Below the pieces are notes generated by a model that saw only the letters and a program-made list of their open reading frames with translations, ran no database searches and was not told the DNA's origin. Both the position numbers and the translations under genes were made by a program. DNA of 64,000 nt, from positions 19,066,698-19,130,697 of the forward strand of contig CM022670.1 in assembly GCA_012295275.1 (NCBI GenBank). Direction: 5' to 3'. Positions 58,892 through 64,000 of the stretch are shown piece by piece (positions within the stretch are counted from its first letter, which is position 1; every line of letters begins with the position of its first letter). The DNA comes from Chrysomallon squamiferum. Lineage: Eukaryota > Mollusca > Gastropoda > Neomphalida > Peltospiridae.

Positions 58892-61774
58892 CCTGCTTTT
58901 CAAAATGATGAAATAAACACAGTCAATGAATTATACAGTATACTATTTCAGTAAGATTATATAAAACCAAGCTATATATATTAACGTGATGATTTTTAAA
59001 GATTAAAATTCTATTATTTAAATTGTTGTGATGTTTCAGGTTCATTCGAAAGGTTTAAAATTAGGTATATATGAAGATTTCGGCACAAAAACATGTGCTG
59101 GATATCCGGGCAGTGAGTTCTATATGGAGTTGGATGCCAAAACGTTTGCAGAGTGGGGAATCGATTTGCTGAAGTTTGATGGATGCAATTCAAACCGACA
59201 CGACATGGATGCAGGTAATATAATGTTGTTTTTTTTTCTCATAATATCAATGGGCAGTTACTTATATATGAATAAATAAATGAATTAATTATTGTACATT
59301 GACACCTCACGACAAAATTATATAGACTATTAGATATGAAAGCATTTATATGAATAAGTTAACAAATCAGTTTACAGTTTTAATTGAAATGTGATGTAGA
59401 CATATTTTGCGTAAAATGTAACTTTAAAACATCTCCATCATCATCATTATTATTGTTGTTCTAGATGCTGTTGTTGCTACTGCTGCTATTGTGTTGCTGT
59501 CATCGTCATAGTAACAATTATTATTATTATTGTTGTCATGTTTGAAGATATTCTTGCCTTTGTCGTTGTTATTATTGTTGATGTTGTTGAAGACGTCGTT
59601 GTCACTGTTTTTATCAAAAGTACACATCGGATTTGTGAAATAAAATATTCAGCTCTATTTGATACTAAAACAATTTTTAATTCTCTAAAAGGTCACCATC
59701 TAATCATTTTCGTTACTAAATATGGAATATATATCGTCTTCCTTTTTGTTCTTCTTGTTATTGTTATCCTTCTTCTTCTTCTTGTTGTTATTAGTGTTAT
59801 TATTTTTATTATTATTATTATTCTTGTAGGTTATACGGCTATGTCTTTTTACTTGAACCAAACGGGTAGACCTATTTTATTCTCGTGTGAATGGCCGTTG
59901 TATCAGTCTGTCTCAGGCATAAACGTAAGTTATCATTCACTGAAAATTAATTAAGTAAATAAAAGATCCAGGTCATTCATAATTTGGGATGTGATATCTT
60001 AATTAAAATTAACATATGCTCACTTGAAATTTGTTAAAAATAATAGATACCCAATAATACGTCTAAATGACGACGCACTCAACACATTTTTATACTTTTT
60101 ATGATTTAAATAGCGCCATTTGTATGGTTAAGGACCATACAGGTAAAGAATAAATATGAGCTTAAAGTATTTTCAATACGGATTATACTGAATATGAAAA
60201 TAGTATAATTACAAGAAGGCGATCCTTCATGGATTTTTATATCCATCACTAAATGCAGCAAAACCAATTAATTATTTATTTTGATAAAATAATTGTAGCG
60301 AATTTTCTGTACACTCAACAAAGATGTAAATTTCACTGAGTTAATGAATCAATCAATCAATAAATAAAATTATTTAAACCAAAATGTCGATATTCTTGTA
60401 AAATGGCATGACCTTCATTTCGACTTTATTTTAGCCAAATTTTACAAAGATTAGACAAACTTGCAACATGTGGAGAGATTATTCTGATATAAACGACTCT
60501 TGGGACAGCGTTAGAAACACCATAGCAATTGTAGGAGAAAATAAATACAACCAGAGTGACTATGCAGGTCCGGGTGGATGGAACGATCCAGATATGGTAG
60601 GTATCACCTGGTTGTGGTTGGCATCACCCGGTTAAAATAATGCACCTGCACCTACGTGGAAACTCAAAGCTGTCCAAATTGTTGAAATGCTATTATAAAC
60701 ACGTGTCTTAATTTTATTTTATTTTTGTACATAAAAAAAGTAGATAAAACATTTTCTCTTCTCAGCAACTTAATGTTGATTTAATTTAGGCTAATAACAT
60801 TAATCAGAACCCATAAAAAATACGTCAGTGTTAAAATAATATGTAAATATAATTTTATTAAATTTCGCAAATTGGTTTTATTGTTGACGTTGTTGTTTGT
60901 TGTTTATTTGGGCGTTTTTGTGGATTTTTTAAATGAATATATTCATTTATATTGAAATGATAATTTCATAAAAATTCCAGCTGGTTATTGGTGATTTTGG
61001 CTTAAGTTCTGAACAAGAGAAGACACAGTTTGCAATGTGGGCTATGTTTGCGGCACCTCTCCTGATGTCAAATGATTTGCGAAGTATTAGTTCGACATCT
61101 CGCGAGTTACTTCTGAACAAGAGGATGATAGCTGTGAATCAAGATAAACTGGGCGTGCAGGGGACAAGGATTTTAGAGGTTTGGAAAAATAAAAATCCCA
61201 AAATGATGACGATGACGATAATAAATATAACGATAAGTAGAAGCAAATGATTTAAAACAACAACAACAACAACAAACAAACTATTTATATTGTTCTGAAA
61301 GATATATTTTAATGGCCGGTAGATGAATTTTTAAATTAATATATTTCTGCCCGCTCTGTTCGTATTACGTAACCTTGACCCCTATAGACTCTTTAATTTT
61401 CACTTGTATTAAATTTCATTACATTATGTAAATTACATTATATCATATTATATTAAACATACACACGTATAAAACGCTTCTTATTTCAGATTTCCGGCAT
61501 AGAAATATGGAATCGCCCTATTCTGCCAAAAGGCAGTTACGCCATCGCTGTCCTCAATATAGGAGAAGGTGGATCTGCACAAATATTGACTCTTACAGGT
61601 TTACAGCTAGGGCTGCATGATCCAAAAGGCTACGTTCTACAAAATGTTATTGATGGTTCATCGATGGGAAAACTAAAACCTACAGAATCATTAAAGCTTT
61701 CTGTAAATCCAACTGGAGTGGTGATGTTCACTGCTACCTTACAGAAAGATACAAAACTGTATTTTGAGCCTTAA
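57824..61774 (+). CDS. GLA: GH27 lysosomal alpha-galactosidase (GLA/NAGA family)
   Basis: Removes terminal alpha-galactosyl residues from glycolipids and glycoproteins in the lysosome. Exons: 57824-57975, 58569-58743, 59040-59214, 59830-59924, 60435-60596, 60981-61178, 61490-61774; phases close, giving 413 residues (human GLA 429, NAGA 411). The start at 57824 gives a signal peptide ([17 protein letters not shown]) directly before [13 protein letters not shown]; the frame is open further upstream, but that sequence is not family-like. Landmarks: [18 protein letters not shown] (about 74-81), the nucleophile Asp156 in LLKFDGC, and the acid/base Asp217 in WRDYSD. The specificity loop FSCEWPLY carries Glu188 and Leu191, the GLA type, where NAGA has Ser and Ala. 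[15 protein letters not shown] and [13 protein letters not shown] are also GLA-like. Sequons occur at Asn177 and Asn201. The C-terminal beta domain ends [12 protein letters not shown]...YFEP. Confidence 0.93.
58750..58822. repeat. (CT)n microsatellite at a splice donor
   Basis: A 73-base CT run begins six bases into alpha-galactosidase intron 2 (intron starts at 58744 with GTACGA). Read through, it would encode a Ser-Leu repeat, which explains the long chance ORFs here. Confidence 0.97.
59430..59829. repeat. Trinucleotide-rich intron segment
   Basis: Alpha-galactosidase intron 3 is dominated by imperfect TTG/TTA/TTC triplets. It therefore stays open in several frames and produces spurious long ORFs that run into exon 4. 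Confidence 0.7.
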
Positions 61775-62084
61775 TAGCTGGTTTTTGTTGTGGCAGAAAA
61801 CATTAAAGAACTTTATAAAAATATTAATGGTAGAAAGTGAACAATTTACTGAAAAGAAAACAGACTGAATAACGTTGAGAAAATGTCTTAACTTCTGATT
61901 GTTTTTATCGTTTGTTTGTTTGTTTTTAACTCTTGATTGTTGTCGTTATAATTATTAATAGAAGTAATAGTAACATTTATATTGTTTTTGTTATACTTAG
62001 ATTGACTAGAAACTAAAATACACTTTTCAGTTATAATATTATTATATCTATACTGTATTTGAATTTATAAGTGAAATAAATGTT

Positions 62085-62090
62085 TGCAGA
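62085..62090 (+). terminator. Alpha-galactosidase polyadenylation signal
   Basis: AATAAA, 311 bases after the stop codon, followed by a T- and G-containing stretch (TGTTTGC). Confidence 0.55.
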
Positions 62091-62744
62091 TTCATAGTAT
62101 AGAACAATATATTTTTTTCATAATTTATAATTTAAATAAATTAGAAATAAAAATTCAATAATAAGTTTACTTGCGATTTGACTAGAGATTAAAACGTTTG
62201 AACCAATTTAATTTAGATAAGCAATTTCGAGATTTCAGTCAGTATAAATCTATGAAAATATTTAATTTTCTTTTCAAAGCCAGAGCTATTCTGGTTTCTA
62301 GATATTATTCAAAATGATAATGTATATAATAATAAATAATGCGCTGAAATAAATGAACCAAGATAAGTGTGGTTATATCACAGATATACACTTTTAAAGA
62401 GGTAATTTTAAACTGTTGCTTTCAATTTTATCTTATTTTTATTAGTAGTATAAATTTACAATTATCACTTCACTACCAAAATAAATTGTTCTAAAACAAA
62501 ATAAAAATAAAAAATAAAAAATAAAACATTTTTGACACATGTATATATCCTTATAATTATTTTGTTTTCCTTAAGGTAGGTTGATTCCATCTAATTTGAG
62601 ATGGCCTTTCGAAATACTGTCTTTACCAAAAATCTAATTTTTATTCGAGTAAATAAAAACACACATGTACAAGACAAAATGATTGGTGCGTCTTCTTATT
62701 AGAGCGTTCAAAATTGTTGCGGAAATTAAAACGGAAGAAAAAAC
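62091..62744. other. Intergenic and SLAIN 5' flank
   Basis: AT-rich spacer between the alpha-galactosidase 3' end and the SLAIN upstream ORF. The portion from about 62660 has a few CG dinucleotides and probably holds the promoter and 5' UTR. Nothing else was recognised. Confidence 0.5.
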
Positions 62745-62786
62745 ATGGCCTCAAAGGAAAGAAAAAGATGTGAATCTATACATTAA
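62745..62786 (+). promoter_or_regulatory. Upstream ORF of the SLAIN gene
   Basis: ATG GCC in a strong context (A at -3, G at +4) opens a 13-codon ORF (MASKERKRCESIH) that ends at TAA, 32 bases before the predicted SLAIN start. If it lies in the transcript, it would reduce initiation at the main start. Confidence 0.5.
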
Positions 62787-62818
62787 TTATTCCGATTGTT
62801 AGATTAATGAAACTTAAG

Positions 62819-63111
62819 ATGGAAACATCAGACACTATTATAGATCCTCATTCTGAAGTTGAAAAGCTTCAGGAATTAGTAAAAACATTACAACGTCAAA
62901 ATGAAGCTCTGCGAAATAAGCAGAAAGGCGGTGGCGGTGATCACCAGCAGAACGGACAAATGGACAAAATTGTCTCAAACCATAATAATAACATCTCAGC
63001 AAAACCTAAAAGACAAGAAAGTGAACAAGAAAAAGCTTCAACTGAAACAGTAGATGATATTAATATAATAAACTTGGACGATATGTCTCTAAAAGACGAA
63101 GAAGATAGTTG
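62819..63111 (+). CDS. SLAIN2: SLAIN1/2-family protein, first coding exon (partial)
   Basis: SLAIN proteins bind CLIP and ch-TOG at growing microtubule plus ends. This exon encodes METSDTIID, then a coiled-coil start EVEKLQELVKTLQRQNEALR that matches the SLAIN2 N-terminus closely, a Gly/Gln/Asn-rich linker, and an acidic LDDMSLKDEEDSW segment like the acidic, tryptophan-containing end of the vertebrate first exon. The exon ends in phase 2 at donor GTAAGTG (63112). The start at 62819 (AAGATGG) has a better context than the in-frame ATG at 62807. The rest lies beyond the right edge. Which vertebrate paralogue it corresponds to cannot be decided. Confidence 0.75.
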
Positions 63112-64000
63112 GTAAGTGAATTTGACATTTAGCCAAATTTATAAAACAAAACTATTATTCATATTTTATTTAGTTATTGATTTCATTGACCGATATAATT
63201 AAATTTTAATGAAAATTATTATTGTTTTATTAACAGATTGGTTACAAAAAATGTAAACTAAGTAGAAACTTGCAAAACAAAATGACTAAGTCAGATATAA
63301 TAATTGATTAATTTAAAAAGGAAAAACAAAAGATTTTAAGAAGTGTACATAAGTGATAAAACATGTTAGCAGGTTACACCGCTTCTGTTTTATTGTTTGG
63401 TTTCACAACTATATTAGATATGTTAAATTAGTCTAAATACTTAATAAATACCAAACCCAAAGATATTGGTTTTTATTGTTAAAAAATAATATTACTAGTA
63501 CAACAATAAGAATAAAATATGTGTTTATATTAAAGATTGTAATTAATAATATATAATTAATATATATTTCCTGTTGAAATCAAAACCTTTGATAGTTCAA
63601 TTCTTCTGATACAGCACTGAGCAGTATTATCTGTCAGAATTTGACAGAATGTCTGAATATTTAATTATGATACTTCAATACAGTAAGCTAAAATTGATCC
63701 AGTCATCTGCACAACTTTCTTTAAAGAAGAAGAAGAAAAAGAATAGTTTGATTGAATTGTATTGTAATTGATAACTTGGATTTTATTAAATAATCTAGTG
63801 TTGAAGTCAGTATCTCCCAGCTGTTTTGAATTGATTTCTGTCACAGCACATAGATCCTAATTGGATCTCATAAAACAGACAAAATACATACAATTTAAAA
63901 AAAAAAAAAAAAAAAAATGTATATGATTTTCATTACTGAATGTTGCCCAAGTGGTAATTTGAATAGTTTTCAATGGATAATATATATCTTATTTAATTGT
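63112..64000. other. SLAIN intron 1 (partial)
   Basis: AT-rich, with a poly-A tract of about 21 at 63897-63917. No further exon was recognised before the window ends. Confidence 0.65.

Noticed and set aside
58576-58954. Long Ser-Leu and Arg-Glu repeat ORFs on both strands
   Set aside because: They are translations of the CT microsatellite.
59424-59954. 138-aa ORF around exon 4 and opposite-strand Asn-rich ORF
   Set aside because: They arise from triplet-rich intron sequence; only 59830-59924 is supported as exon.

Overview
The window is animal nuclear DNA. It is strongly AT-rich and has many short exons with canonical splice sites, long AT-rich introns, and abundant microsatellites and homopolymers. 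No bacterial-style gene organisation is visible. The protein repertoire is bilaterian, and several copies of an AAGGGAGATAAC-like motif that I associate with molluscs suggest a mollusc, perhaps a gastropod. The species-level call is inference.

Layout. (1) 6804-42295, minus strand: a JIP3/JIP4 (sunday driver / UNC-16) scaffold gene. I could place 28 coding exons with matching phases plus one alternative exon. The last coding exon or exons were not found and probably lie beyond position 1. (2) 42296-43066: a short head-to-head promoter region. (3) 43067-52472, plus strand: an 18-exon gene for a 651-residue AtuA-domain protein (related to bacterial acyclic terpene utilisation AtuA) with a probable mitochondrial presequence. 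(4) 55753-56999, minus strand: a two-exon, 55-residue TOM5-like mitochondrial outer-membrane protein. (5) 57824-61774, plus strand: a seven-exon, 413-residue GH27 lysosomal alpha-galactosidase. (6) 62819-63111, plus strand: the first coding exon of a SLAIN1/2-type microtubule plus-end protein, continuing past the right edge.

The genes form two divergent pairs (JIP/AtuA and TOM5/alpha-galactosidase) and one convergent pair (AtuA/TOM5). They are ordinary housekeeping and cell-biological genes and do not form a common pathway: axonal and lysosomal transport scaffold, mitochondrial enzyme-like protein, mitochondrial import, lysosomal hydrolase, microtubule growth.

Most notable observations: a one-base frameshift inside the conserved leucine-zipper exon of JIP, supported by the phases of both flanking introns; an alternative JIP exon that would end the protein just after RH2 and before the propeller; a decayed tandem duplicate of one AtuA exon; two GC-AG introns in AtuA; a 184-bp mariner-like MITE; and YY1-like motifs over both start codons of the divergent JIP/AtuA pair. 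I did not find a convincing wholly new system.
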